Program-made: the position numbers and the translations under genes | Assembly: GCF_032714615.1 (NCBI RefSeq) | Contig: NZ_JAWDKA010000002.1 | Span: forward strand, 154,953 to 218,952 | Length of the DNA: 64,000 nucleotides | Origin: Methanorbis furvi | GTDB taxonomy: Archaea; Halobacteriota; Methanomicrobia; Methanomicrobiales; Methanocorpusculaceae | Reading direction: 5' to 3' | Shown here: positions 26,481 through 34,624 of the stretch, one piece after another | Numbering within the stretch: position 1 is the stretch's first letter | How the letters are laid out: each line of letters starts with the position of its first letter | Notes under the pieces: model-generated | The model's database searches: none | Seen by the model: the letters and a program-made list of their open reading frames with translations, nothing else | Told to the model about the DNA's origin: nothing

Positions 26481-26644
26481 GAAACATCACCAGAGTTGTC
26501 TGTATCAGACTTCATCTCAACCACAAATACTTCTACAGATATGATGGTATATAATTTTCAGGAACCATCAAGATTGTGGCCAAACACTCATCACATCCAC
26601 TCCAAAAAGTTCAGGGTTGCCGGACGAAAGACATGACAACAAAA

Positions 26645-26669
26645 CCTATTATCTCATGCTCCCTATTAT
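26645..26669 (+). promoter_or_regulatory. Conserved upstream element of HicA/HicB-like module 1
   Basis: Two boxes, CCTATTAT (26645-26652) and CCTATTAT (26662-26669), 17 bp start to start, end 8 bases before ATG 26678. The same two boxes with the same spacing precede the second module (52387-52411, minus strand) and the relic (35414-35438). The first box could be the TATA element of a leaderless transcript and the second an operator at the start site. Confidence 0.5.
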
Positions 26670-26677
26670 TTCATATC

Positions 26678-27124
26678 ATGCAGGTGATGGAGTCCGAAGG
26701 TAAACCGCAAAAAGCAATGGTAACCATCTCGGTAACTCCGGATGTCAAAGAAACTCTCCGATCTCTGAAGCGGGGAAATGAATCATACAATGATGTTTTA
26801 GAGCCTCTTCTCTTCACCGCGGCAGTCCATGAAAAAGGAGACGGGATTGGTGCGGTCTTTCTTGATTCGGTTTATATGAATGATACTCTCAGGAAGCTGA
26901 AGAAGCCCATTCCGCTGAAGATCGTGATCGATGAGAATGGCTCCCTTATTCTCGCAAACAATGAGTACTCACTTTTAGTCGTCTGCGACAGTCTGGAGGA
27001 TGGGCTGGAAGAGGCAAGATGGGAGTTTAATTCTCTCTCCAAAGTATTTCAAAATCCTGAAATTCCTGATGATGCTCCGGCAAAACAGTTTGGAAAGAAG
27101 TTGCAGAGTGTTGTTTGGATGTGA
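26678..27124 (+). CDS. Antitoxin-like protein (RHH start, HicB-like), module 1
   Basis: A 148-residue protein paired with the HicA-like gene 4 bases downstream. The N-terminus VTISVTPDVKETLRSLKRGNES with YNDVLEPLL resembles ribbon-helix-helix antitoxins; the C-terminal half (KIVIDENGSLILANNEYSLLVVCDSLEDGLEEARWEF) is alpha/beta. About 60 percent of positions match the protein at 51935-52378 by eye. I start at the ATG just after the conserved box element, giving nearly equal lengths (148 and 147); two in-frame ATGs further upstream exist. Function inferred from the pairing. Confidence 0.65.
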   Translation: MQVMESEGKPQKAMVTISVTPDVKETLRSLKRGNESYNDVLEPLLFTAAVHEKGDGIGAVFLDSVYMNDTLRKLKKPIPLKIVIDENGSLILANNEYSLLVVCDSLEDGLEEARWEFNSLSKVFQNPEIPDDAPAKQFGKKLQSVVWM

Positions 27125-27128
27125 TCAG

Positions 27129-27416
27129 ATGTCTGTTCTGAAGTGTGATAATGTCAGAAAATCATTAAAGAAGAAAGGATTTCTGACAGAATCAGGAAAA
27201 CAGAAGCATGTGATCTATACCTTTCATCATAATGGCGTTCCGGCAGCGGTTGCCACTCATATGAGTCACAACAATCAGGAGATATCCGACACTCTGCAAA
27301 GTATGATGGCTGAGCAGCTGCATCTTTCCAAAGGAGAGTTTGTGGAGATGATCTCCTGCAAGACCGGACATGCTGAGCTTGCCGCACGATATGCAGCTCT
27401 TGGTCTTCTGAGATGA
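27129..27416 (+). CDS. HicA-like toxin candidate, module 1
   Basis: A 95-residue basic protein. KSLKKKGFLTESGKQKHVIYTF resembles the HicA core, in which a His after a KxGF strand acts in mRNA cleavage; here the His follows Lys rather than Ser. It continues THMSHNNQEISDTLQSMM and ends with a longer helical tail (LSKGEFVEMISC). A close relative is at 51637-51930. Paired with the antitoxin-like gene. HicA assignment is by pattern and moderate; an unrelated RNA-binding fold is possible. Confidence 0.6.
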   Translation: MSVLKCDNVRKSLKKKGFLTESGKQKHVIYTFHHNGVPAAVATHMSHNNQEISDTLQSMMAEQLHLSKGEFVEMISCKTGHAELAARYAALGLLR

Positions 27417-27585
27417 AATTTTTTGGCGGAAAAAATTTCATAACAAATATTTTGATTCTTCACAGAGACGTGAGAAAAAAATTTACATTACAAATATTTT
27501 CAAAAAAAATTTGAAATTTGTTTTTCGCGTTTCATCCCGTCGATTATTTCACGCAAGACAAAATATTTTTTTGAAAAAATAATCA

Positions 27586-27647
27586 GAATAAAAATCGCCA
27601 TTGGCGATTTTTTTATTCGCGCTATTCGTGCTATTCGCGTTTCTCTC
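27586..27647. repeat. Family B repeat, single arm
   Basis: AATCGCCATTGGCGATT followed by TTATTCGCGCTATTCG and CTATTCGCGTTTC, one arm of family B with an extra partial unit. It lies downstream of the M42 peptidase gene. The surrounding gap from 27417 is very AT-rich and holds no gene; a second GCGTTTCATC at 27529 may be a remnant of another arm. Confidence 0.7.
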
Positions 27648-27709
27648 GAAATCAGCTACGCAGTTTCGGCTGCTTCGCGTTCGCACGCCCCTCACGCCGT
27701 GCTCGGCTC

Positions 27710-27774
27710 CTCAGCCAAAACTGACTCGCCGCACGTCACTTCGTTCCGTGCTTAACTCCTCAGTTTTGGCTGAG
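27710..27774. terminator. 15-bp perfect hairpin overlapping the M42 gene end
   Basis: CTCAGCCAAAACTGA (27710-27724) is the exact reverse complement of 27760-27774. The stop codon of the M42 gene (27752-27754) is in the 35-base loop and the last codons form one arm. It may stop or protect the transcript end; there is no T-run directly after it on the minus strand. Confidence 0.45.
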
Positions 27775-28807
27775 TCGCAACAGCCTTCGCGATCAGCGAA
27801 ATGCCTGCCTGCACATCCCTCAGATCCACAACCTCAACCGGCGAATGAATATACCGTGCCGGAACAGAAACCGGAACACTCGGAATACCTCCACGCTCAA
27901 AATTGATCGCAGACGCATCCGTATTACCGCCATCCCCTACCTCGACCTGAACCGGAATATCAAACTTCTTACCCGTCTTCACCAGCCACGAAACAACACG
28001 CGGATCAGCAATATGACCGCGGCCTGACGCAGAAACCGCCACAACAACAGGACCCTTCCCCATAAACACCGGAGCCTTTCTCCGCTCAATACCCGGAGAA
28101 TCTCCCGGGATCGTCACATCAGTTGCGATCGCAACATCAGGATTCAGCGAAAACGAACTCGTCTTCGCACCCTTCAGACCAACCTCCTCCTGCACCGTAA
28201 ACACCGCATAAATCGTATGCTTCGTCTCCATCTCGCGAAGCGCCCCAATCAGCATCGCACAACCCGCACGATTATCAAACGCCTTGCCGGTCACCACAGA
28301 TCCTGACAACTGAGCAAACTCACGGTCGATCGTCACCGGAGTACCGACAGAAATACCCAGAGCCTCAACCTCTTCAGGACTGGTTGCACCCACATCAATA
28401 AACATATCCTCAAAACCAATTGGCTTCTTGCGATCATCCTCGCTCATCACATGCGGCGGCTTTGTGCCGAGAACGCCGCGGACAACTCCCTTCTCGCCGT
28501 GCAGAAGAACACGCTGGCTCACCAGAACCGGATTATACCATCCGCCGATACCAACAAACCTGATAAAACCATTATCATCCACAAACTGGACCATCAGACC
28601 AATCTCATCCATGTGGGCAGCGAGCATGATCTTAAAATCATCGCCCTTCTTAATTGCGATCAGATTTCCCATCTTATCGGTCGTAACCTCATCAACGTAC
28701 GCTGCAACCTCATCTCTGATGATCTTTGCAACCGACGACTCAAAGCCTGAAATGCCGTGGGCATTTGAAAGCTTCTGTAATAATGCACTGATTTCTGTAA
28801 TTTCCAT
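27752..28807 (-). CDS. M42-family aminopeptidase
   Basis: A 351-residue cytosolic metallopeptidase of the TET/FrvX group, which forms dodecamers and trims peptides released by proteases such as the proteasome. Metal and catalytic motifs are AAHMDEIGL (H65, D67), AFDNRAGCAML, the VQEEVGLKG glutamate pair, AIATDVTIPGD and the C-terminal RYIHSPVEVVDL histidine. It starts 6 bases after the aminotransferase, so the two probably form an operon. PAN at 41.7 kb fits the same protein-turnover theme. Confidence 0.92.
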   Translation of the reverse strand: MEITEISALLQKLSNAHGISGFESSVAKIIRDEVAAYVDEVTTDKMGNLIAIKKGDDFKIMLAAHMDEIGLMVQFVDDNGFIRFVGIGGWYNPVLVSQRVLLHGEKGVVRGVLGTKPPHVMSEDDRKKPIGFEDMFIDVGATSPEEVEALGISVGTPVTIDREFAQLSGSVVTGKAFDNRAGCAMLIGALREMETKHTIYAVFTVQEEVGLKGAKTSSFSLNPDVAIATDVTIPGDSPGIERRKAPVFMGKGPVVVAVSASGRGHIADPRVVSWLVKTGKKFDIPVQVEVGDGGNTDASAINFERGGIPSVPVSVPARYIHSPVEVVDLRDVQAGISLIAKAVATQPKLRS

Positions 28808-28813
28808 ACAACT

Positions 28814-29923
28814 TCACTCCATAACTTTTGCAATTCTCTCAAGAGCTGTTTTGATATTCTTCTGCGACGTCGCATAACTCATGCGGGCATAACCAACACC
28901 TGCACTGCCAAACGCAGTACCGGGCGTGATAATAACTCCCGCATTCACAATTTTCATAACCATTTCTGCATCCATCTTCGGGAACGCATAAAACGCACCG
29001 TCAGGTTTGTTCACCGGAATACCGAGGTCCGTAAGTCCTGCGATAAGCAGATTTCTTCTCGCCTCATACTCCTTCTTCATCGCAGCAACCGAGTCCTGCG
29101 GCCCTGTATATGCCTCAAGAGCCGCGTACTGGGCGATCGAGGTCGCACACGCAAGCGTATACTGCTGGACTTTGATCACTTCGTGAACGATCTCTTCACT
29201 TGCCGCAAGAAAACCGATCCGCCATCCGGTCATTGCATAGGTCTTGCTCGCCGCATTGACCGTCACGACGTTGTCGCCGAAGGTTGCCGCACTCACGAAC
29301 TTCGTGCTGCCGTAGCAGAACTTTTCGTACACCTCATCGCTGATGACGGTCACATCATAATCAGCTGCCGACTCAACGATTGCACGAATGGTTTCCGGCG
29401 TCTCCACCATGCCGGTCGGGTTGGCCGGACTGTTCAGAACAAACACCTTTGCTTTCGGGTCCGACATATGTTCTTTGATGGTCTCAACATCCAGATGAAG
29501 ATCAGGCCGGAGAGCTACTGGATCGGGAATGCCGCCGGCAAGAGTGGTGAGTGCTCCATACGAGACAAAGCCCGGATTGTTGAAGATGACCTTTTCGCCT
29601 GAGTCGATCAGCGACTGAATCGCAATATTGAGTGCGCCTGATCCTCCGGCGGTGATGACAACATTTCCTGCACCGCAGGAAATGTTGTTCTCCCGCTGAA
29701 GTTTTGCGGCAACTGCTGCACGCAGTTCGTCAACTCCTGCGTTGTTGGTGTATCCAGTCTTTCCCCCGGCAAGGGCTGCGACTGCTGCGGCCTTGATATT
29801 TTCCGGGGTGTCAAAGTCAGGCTGGCCGAGTCCCATGTTGATGGCATCAGGTCCCGCTCCTTCAAACATTTTGCGGATACCTGAGATGTCAATTGCGGTT
29901 ACACGTTTTGCAAACTGGGTCAT
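28814..29923 (-). CDS. PLP-dependent class I/II aminotransferase
   Basis: A 369-residue fold-type I aminotransferase of the aspartate/aromatic group. It has the N-terminal PDAINMGLGQPDFDTP, the NSPANPTGM loop (about 165) and the PLP-lysine segment NAASKTYAMTGWRIGF (about 228-243). The substrate cannot be read off; aspartate or aromatic 2-oxo acids are usual for archaeal members. It starts 4 bases after the hexuloisomerase-like gene and 6 bases before the M42 gene. Confidence 0.9.
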   Translation of the reverse strand: MTQFAKRVTAIDISGIRKMFEGAGPDAINMGLGQPDFDTPENIKAAAVAALAGGKTGYTNNAGVDELRAAVAAKLQRENNISCGAGNVVITAGGSGALNIAIQSLIDSGEKVIFNNPGFVSYGALTTLAGGIPDPVALRPDLHLDVETIKEHMSDPKAKVFVLNSPANPTGMVETPETIRAIVESAADYDVTVISDEVYEKFCYGSTKFVSAATFGDNVVTVNAASKTYAMTGWRIGFLAASEEIVHEVIKVQQYTLACATSIAQYAALEAYTGPQDSVAAMKKEYEARRNLLIAGLTDLGIPVNKPDGAFYAFPKMDAEMVMKIVNAGVIITPGTAFGSAGVGYARMSYATSQKNIKTALERIAKVME

Positions 29924-29927
29924 GGTC

Positions 29928-30530
29928 TTACTCGATGTTGGTGTGGCGGCGTTTCAGATCGCTTTCTTCGGTTTTGGTCATGTCCATTAGGGTGGAGATG
30001 ACAGCGTCGCCGAACATGAGGGAGCTTGTTTCAAAGATGGTGCCAAGCGGGGCGAACGAGCGGTGTTCGCCAAGCATCTGGCGGATCTCATACTCATGGG
30101 CGTCGCAGCTGACAGGATCTCTCTGGGTTTCGATCTTGATGACGAAGTCGGCGATTTTGCCGATGCGTGAGTCAGGGTTGGAGGAGATCAGGGCGACTTT
30201 TACGCCGAGGCTTTTTGCGGTTTCGGCGATGTCGCCGATGGTTTTGGTGTTGCCGGAGCCGGAGAAGGCAACGATCAGGTCGCCTTCACCGATTGCCGGG
30301 GTTATGGTTTCGCCAACGACATAGGAGGTGAGGCCCATGTGCATCAGACGCATGGCGAAGGATTTTGCAACCAGTCCGCTGCGGCCTGCTCCCATTACGT
30401 AGATGCGTTTTGCTTCAAGGATTGCCGCAAGAAACGCATCGATTTCACCGCTGGAGATCTGCCGGGAGATGGCATCGATTCGGGATGCCATTAAACTCAT
30501 CATGTTTTTGACTGAGGCTCCGTGAGTCAT
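29928..30530 (-). CDS. hxlB: 6-phospho-3-hexuloisomerase-like SIS protein
   Basis: A 200-residue SIS-domain protein of the HxlB/MJ1247 type. Start chosen at MTHGASVKNMM (ATG 30530); the frame upstream runs through a repeat. Sugar-phosphate motifs are YVMGAGRSGLVAKSFAMRLMH (about 40-60) and AFSGSGNTKTI (about 85). In methanogens it interconverts hexulose-6-phosphate and fructose-6-phosphate in ribulose-5-phosphate supply, usually with HxlA or Fae-HxlA, which is not nearby. First gene of the run with the aminotransferase and M42 peptidase. Confidence 0.85.
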   Translation of the reverse strand: MTHGASVKNMMSLMASRIDAISRQISSGEIDAFLAAILEAKRIYVMGAGRSGLVAKSFAMRLMHMGLTSYVVGETITPAIGEGDLIVAFSGSGNTKTIGDIAETAKSLGVKVALISSNPDSRIGKIADFVIKIETQRDPVSCDAHEYEIRQMLGEHRSFAPLGTIFETSSLMFGDAVISTLMDMTKTEESDLKRRHTNIE

Positions 30531-30598
30531 ACTGCTACTATATGGGTTGTGCAGATAGATGAGGGTATGGTGTTTGGGATGTTGCCTATTAATTCCTG

Positions 30599-30760
30599 CC
30601 GCCCACGGAAAATCTGAAAACACGGAAATATCACAGAAAAACATCACGGAGCAGACGTGAACAACACAGAATCCAAAAACAATTCATTTCCGTGATGTTC
30701 ACGTCTGCTCCGTGATGTTTTTCTGTGATATTTCCGTGTTTTCAGATTTTCCGTGGGCGG
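30599..30760. repeat. Family A inverted repeat, perfect 65-bp arms
   Basis: The arms at 30599-30663 and 30696-30760 are exact reverse complements over 65 bp, with a 32-base centre. The left arm begins CCGCCCACGGAAAATCTG and ends in the core CACGGAGCAGACGTGAACA. It sits between the hexuloisomerase gene start and the end of the GltS-like gene, both on the minus strand. Confidence 0.92.
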
Positions 30761-30837
30761 AGCAACAAACAATACCGAACTGTGTCTACCCATAAACGAA
30801 TTTATAGGCAAAGTCAAAAAAAATTTCAAAAAAAAAA

Positions 30838-32181
30838 TCAGACATGCGGGATATCGGTATGTCCCGCAATCTCACTACTGATCGTCGCAAGATCAGCGAT
30901 CGAAAGATCATGAATATCCGCATGCCCGGTTACGCGGGCAAACACCCGCAGCTCCTCAGTAGACACTGCAAAAAAGTTCGCGACCCGCAGTTCCCCCTCA
31001 TCAATCGAAAGATTTGCACGAAGAGTTGCATCCTGCGTCGCAATTCCTGCCGGGCAGCGGCCATTGTGACAGACGCGGTGACGGTTACAGCCAAGAGCAA
31101 TCAGTGCCGCAGAAGAAACTGCAACCGCGTCCGCACCAAGCGCAAGAGCCTTCACAAAATCTTTGCTCGTCCGAAGACCGCCCGTGATAATGAGATCAAT
31201 TTCGGATTCATGTTCACGCAAAAACTTCGCCGCTCTTGCAAGAGCATACACCGTTGGAACACTTGACGCATCCTTCAGAAACTTCGGCGAGGAACCCGTT
31301 GCCCCGCCTCGTCCGTCGATCGTGACAAAATCAGGATCTGCCGCAACAATGAACGCAAGATCCTCCTCGATATGGCCTGCCGCAATCTTCACCCCGATCG
31401 GTCTTCCGCCGCTTCGCTCTCGAAGAGACGTGATCAGATTTTTCAGATCCTCAGGAGTATTGAGTCCCGGAAAATGCGAAGGACTCACCACATCCTCGCC
31501 GACCATCTTTCCCCGGATTTTTGCGATCTCATCCGTGACCTTTCGTCCCGGCAGATGACCACCCATCCCGGGTTTTGTTCCCTGCCCGATCTTGATCTCA
31601 ATCGCATCCGCTTCGGAGAGATTCTGATCGTTCACGCTGTAGAGATTTGGCACATACTCAAAGATGTACTTGTATGCCGCAGCTTTTTCCTCAGGAAGGA
31701 TGCCCCCTTCACCGCTGCACACTGCGGTTTTGGCAAGAGCAGACCCTTTTGCCAGAGCAATCTTTGCTTCGCGGGACAATGCCCCAAAACTCATGTGAGA
31801 GATATAGACGGGCGTTTCAAGAACCATCGGCTTTTTCGCATGTTTGCCGATAATCGTCTGCACATTCACAAACGAGCCGTCACCCAGCGGCTGTCTGGCA
31901 AGCTGCGCTCCGAGTACAAGAATGTCATCAAAAGAGGGGACCCTCATCAGGGTGTCCATGGGTTCGGTGATGCTTTTGCCGGTCGTTGCCATATAATGAA
32001 TCTCATCAACGACACTGCTGCCAAGATACTCAGTTTCGGCAACGGGAGTTGAGGTGCAGGAGAACTGCGAGGTTGCGGCTGAGCAGATCGGACACTTCCA
32101 GGTCTTTGGGAGATCAGAGAACATTGTTGTGTCTGTCTCTGAAAATACATAGCCGCAGACCCCGCACTGGTATTCAGCCAT
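30838..32181 (-). CDS. Rubredoxin-glutamate synthase FMN-domain fusion
   Basis: A 447-residue protein. Residues 1-40 form a rubredoxin-like domain with C6, C9, C30, C33. The rest is the FMN-binding central/synthase domain of glutamate synthase (GltB/GltS-like): SHMSFGALSREAKIALAKGSA, KIGQGTKPGMGGHLPGRKV, DGRGGATGSSP and the cluster sequence CNRHRVCHNGRCPAGIATQD. No amidotransferase domain is present. It starts 19 bases after rubrerythrin, a redox pairing: rubredoxin-type electron flow may feed both. Exact substrate uncertain; archaeal-type glutamate synthase or a related FMN oxidoreductase. Confidence 0.85.
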   Translation of the reverse strand: MAEYQCGVCGYVFSETDTTMFSDLPKTWKCPICSAATSQFSCTSTPVAETEYLGSSVVDEIHYMATTGKSITEPMDTLMRVPSFDDILVLGAQLARQPLGDGSFVNVQTIIGKHAKKPMVLETPVYISHMSFGALSREAKIALAKGSALAKTAVCSGEGGILPEEKAAAYKYIFEYVPNLYSVNDQNLSEADAIEIKIGQGTKPGMGGHLPGRKVTDEIAKIRGKMVGEDVVSPSHFPGLNTPEDLKNLITSLRERSGGRPIGVKIAAGHIEEDLAFIVAADPDFVTIDGRGGATGSSPKFLKDASSVPTVYALARAAKFLREHESEIDLIITGGLRTSKDFVKALALGADAVAVSSAALIALGCNRHRVCHNGRCPAGIATQDATLRANLSIDEGELRVANFFAVSTEELRVFARVTGHADIHDLSIADLATISSEIAGHTDIPHV

Positions 32182-32200
32182 AACTTTTCTCCAAAAAAAG

Positions 32201-32743
32201 TTAGTAGTTTCTGGCCTCGATTCGGAAGTAGGCCTTCGGGTGATCGCAGACCGGACAGACGTCTGGAGCGTTCTTTCCAAGAACTATGTGGCCGCAGTTT
32301 GCACACTGCCAGATGGCTTCGCTGTCGCGGGAGAAGACGATTGCCTGATCGATGTTTGCGAGAAGTTTGCGATACCGCTCTTCGTGATGCTTTTCGATTG
32401 CGCCAACCATTGCGAACAGTGCGGCAATCTCGTCGAATCCTTCTGCCTTTGCGTCTTTGGCAAAGTTTGCATACATGTCGGTCCATTCATAGTTCTCGCC
32501 ATCTGCTGCGTCTTTGAGATTCTGCATGGTGTCAGGAACGCTGCCGCCGTGGAGCAGTTTGAACCAGATTTTTGCATGCTCTTTTTCGTTGTCAGCGGTC
32601 TCTTCAAAGAGGTCGGCAATCTGGTTGTAACCTTCTTTGCGGGCTTTGGATGCATAGTAGGTGTATTTGTTTCGTGCCTGGGACTCGCCGGCAAAGGCGG
32701 TCATCAGGTTTGCTTCGGTTTTGGATCCTTTCAGATTTGCCAT
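32201..32743 (-). CDS. Rubrerythrin
   Basis: A 180-residue oxidative-stress protein that reduces hydrogen peroxide. The ferritin-like diiron domain has ExxH pairs in [13 protein letters not shown] and [10 protein letters not shown]; the C-terminal rubredoxin domain has CANCGH and [11 protein letters not shown]. Start at [10 protein letters not shown] (ATG 32743), the usual family N-terminus; an in-frame ATG 11 codons upstream is less likely. Followed closely by the rubredoxin-GltS gene, consistent with a shared redox operon in an anaerobe. Confidence 0.95.
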   Translation of the reverse strand: MANLKGSKTEANLMTAFAGESQARNKYTYYASKARKEGYNQIADLFEETADNEKEHAKIWFKLLHGGSVPDTMQNLKDAADGENYEWTDMYANFAKDAKAEGFDEIAALFAMVGAIEKHHEERYRKLLANIDQAIVFSRDSEAIWQCANCGHIVLGKNAPDVCPVCDHPKAYFRIEARNY

Positions 32744-32824
32744 TTTTCTGTAACCTCGTTTGAGTACTGTCTTCATATTGGTAATCGGCGGGTAAAAGTA
32801 TTTTGCGGGGATCGTATTCATTTG

Positions 32825-32980
32825 CCGCCCACGGAAAAACGGAACACACAGAATTTCACAGAAAAACATCACGGAGCAGACGTGAACAACACGGAATTCT
32901 AAAATAATATATTTCCGTGATGTTCTTGTCTGCTCCGTGATGTTTTATTTCCGTGTGTTCTGTTTTTCCGTGGGAGGCGG
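32825..32980. repeat. Family A inverted repeat
   Basis: The left arm starts CCGCCCACGGAAAAACGG and includes the CACGGAGCAGACGTGAACA core. The right arm is its inverse with a short deletion (the TCTGTGAAA part is missing) and a TCTTG for TCACG change. It lies between rubrerythrin and the end of the transporter gene. Confidence 0.88.
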
Positions 32981-32998
32981 GACTTGACGCAAAAAAAA

Positions 32999-34213
32999 TT
33001 ACAACAAAACCGCCATCACCAGAATCAGCGCTGTCGCACCCACCAGATCGATCGAGCTTGTCACAACCGGCACGCCGAAGTTGTCAGGATCATACCCCAG
33101 ACGGTAACTAAACACCGCCGTGTAATAGCCGAGCAGATTCATCACCGTAATCACCAGAAAACCCGCAACAACCGACAGCAAAACCATCGGAGTAAACCCT
33201 GGCGTCGTAATACCGATCGCAGCAGCCGAGATATGCGACAACGCCCCCATCAGCGGAAGAATCAGCAGAGCATAAATATAATTCTCCAGAAAATGCCAGA
33301 GCACAACCCTGGACGGCAGATAATCCGCAGTTATCAGACCCATATGCATCTCGGTTGCAACCCGGGACGTCAGAATCCCTCCAATCGACCCGCAGCCGTT
33401 CATGAACGGCGCAATCAGAATCAAAACAGCGGCAGCCGCAATCAGACTCTCAAGACCATCCGTGTACAAAACGCCTGCAACAATACCAAGAAGCGACAGC
33501 GGAGCAAGAAGCGGCAGTCCTTCCCGAAGAACATCCTTCATCATCTCGGTCGCACGCTTTGCAGAAACAACAGCCCAGACAATAATTACCAGCACCACAA
33601 CGCCGCAGATCATCTTGAGTTCAGCGGGTGCAGCCATTATCAGAACCGCAGTCACCACCAGGAACGGCAGCGTCATCATGTCGCCAAAGGTCGTCACGAC
33701 CGGAGCACCGATCATATCAAGATTCAAACTCCTCCGGTAACAGACAACCGAGGTGATAACACCAATCAGGGTCACAACAAGACCTGCAAGAACGCCGGAG
33801 ATCACGGAAATTATCACCATGTCTGAGAGATCAATGACCTCAACACCGACAACCATGCAGATGAGTTTGCCAAACACCGCAAGAAGCACGGAGATGAACA
33901 CGGTGAGGAGAATCGATGACCGCAGGTTGTCACCGAGATCGGTTTCCCTGCCGAACTTTACCTCAAACGCACCAAGGTGCATGGATGATGACAGACGGGA
34001 TGTCAGAATTCCGGCTATCGCTCCACGCATGTTAATTGACGGAGTGACGAGCACCATAAGACCTGGGATCAGTAAAAGAACTTCGTTGACCGCGCCCAGA
34101 TAGATACCTGCAATGAATGATAAGCTGACACTAATTAAGAGTGTGACCAGTCCGGTGAGAAACTCTTCGTGCTCCGAAAGAGTCTGCCATCCAACTTTCG
34201 CCAATCTCATCAT
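32999..34213 (-). CDS. MgtE-like divalent cation transporter (COG1824 type)
   Basis: A 404-residue membrane protein built of two MgtE/SLC41 membrane domains. The duplicated signature is INMRGAIAGILTSRLSSSMHLG in half one and GCGSIGGILTSRVATEMHMG in half two; GAPVVTTFGD and GVPVVTSSID also pair. About ten helices. No CBS or N-domain, unlike bacterial MgtE. Start set at MMRLAKVG (34213) because GAGGTGG lies just upstream and overlaps the earlier ATG. Likely Mg2+ or another divalent metal. Confidence 0.87.
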   Translation of the reverse strand: MMRLAKVGWQTLSEHEEFLTGLVTLLISVSLSFIAGIYLGAVNEVLLLIPGLMVLVTPSINMRGAIAGILTSRLSSSMHLGAFEVKFGRETDLGDNLRSSILLTVFISVLLAVFGKLICMVVGVEVIDLSDMVIISVISGVLAGLVVTLIGVITSVVCYRRSLNLDMIGAPVVTTFGDMMTLPFLVVTAVLIMAAPAELKMICGVVVLVIIVWAVVSAKRATEMMKDVLREGLPLLAPLSLLGIVAGVLYTDGLESLIAAAAVLILIAPFMNGCGSIGGILTSRVATEMHMGLITADYLPSRVVLWHFLENYIYALLILPLMGALSHISAAAIGITTPGFTPMVLLSVVAGFLVITVMNLLGYYTAVFSYRLGYDPDNFGVPVVTSSIDLVGATALILVMAVLL

Positions 34214-34624
34214 TGGCCACCTCATCTGCCAGCATCATAATGGTATATTTATTGGCGGGCGTGACGTATCAAGACTTTGTCTTATGGTGGTGTGGGGTGT
34301 GGGGTTGGGATTTGATCCGATGTCCTGTGCTGGTACAAGTGATGTTATGATATACCAATACTTAGGGTGTGATGGCCCCCCATGCGATCACAATGCGCTC
34401 GGAACATTCGAGGACCTGCGCTACCTCAGTGTTGGTGGCCGCGAAGTGCTTGGCGGTTTTGGCGTAGCCTGCCAACTACTGGATGAAGATCGGGTAGTAA
34501 CGGGTGGCGGAGGATAATAAAGAAGGGATTGTAGATCAGAACATACCTGACACGACTATTGGTATGTTACAATTACAGATGATCGGAGGGATTTATATTA
34601 ATCGAATTATAAATAATTATATTG
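34214..34624. other. Gap with a relic of an HTH-containing gene
   Basis: On the minus strand, about 34365-34515, one frame reads YYPIFIQ, a stop, then LAGYAKTAKHFAATNTEVAQ and VLECSERIVIAWGAITP, which looks like a helix-turn-helix of the terminase-small-subunit or transposase kind. The internal stop and missing ends mark it as a decayed fragment. ATACCAATA near 34355 and TATTGGTAT near 34557 are inverted and may be element ends. Confidence 0.35.

Noticed and set aside
34113..34517. 134-codon plus-strand frame
   Set aside because: Its first part is antisense to the transporter gene; the rest covers the HTH relic, which reads better on the other strand.
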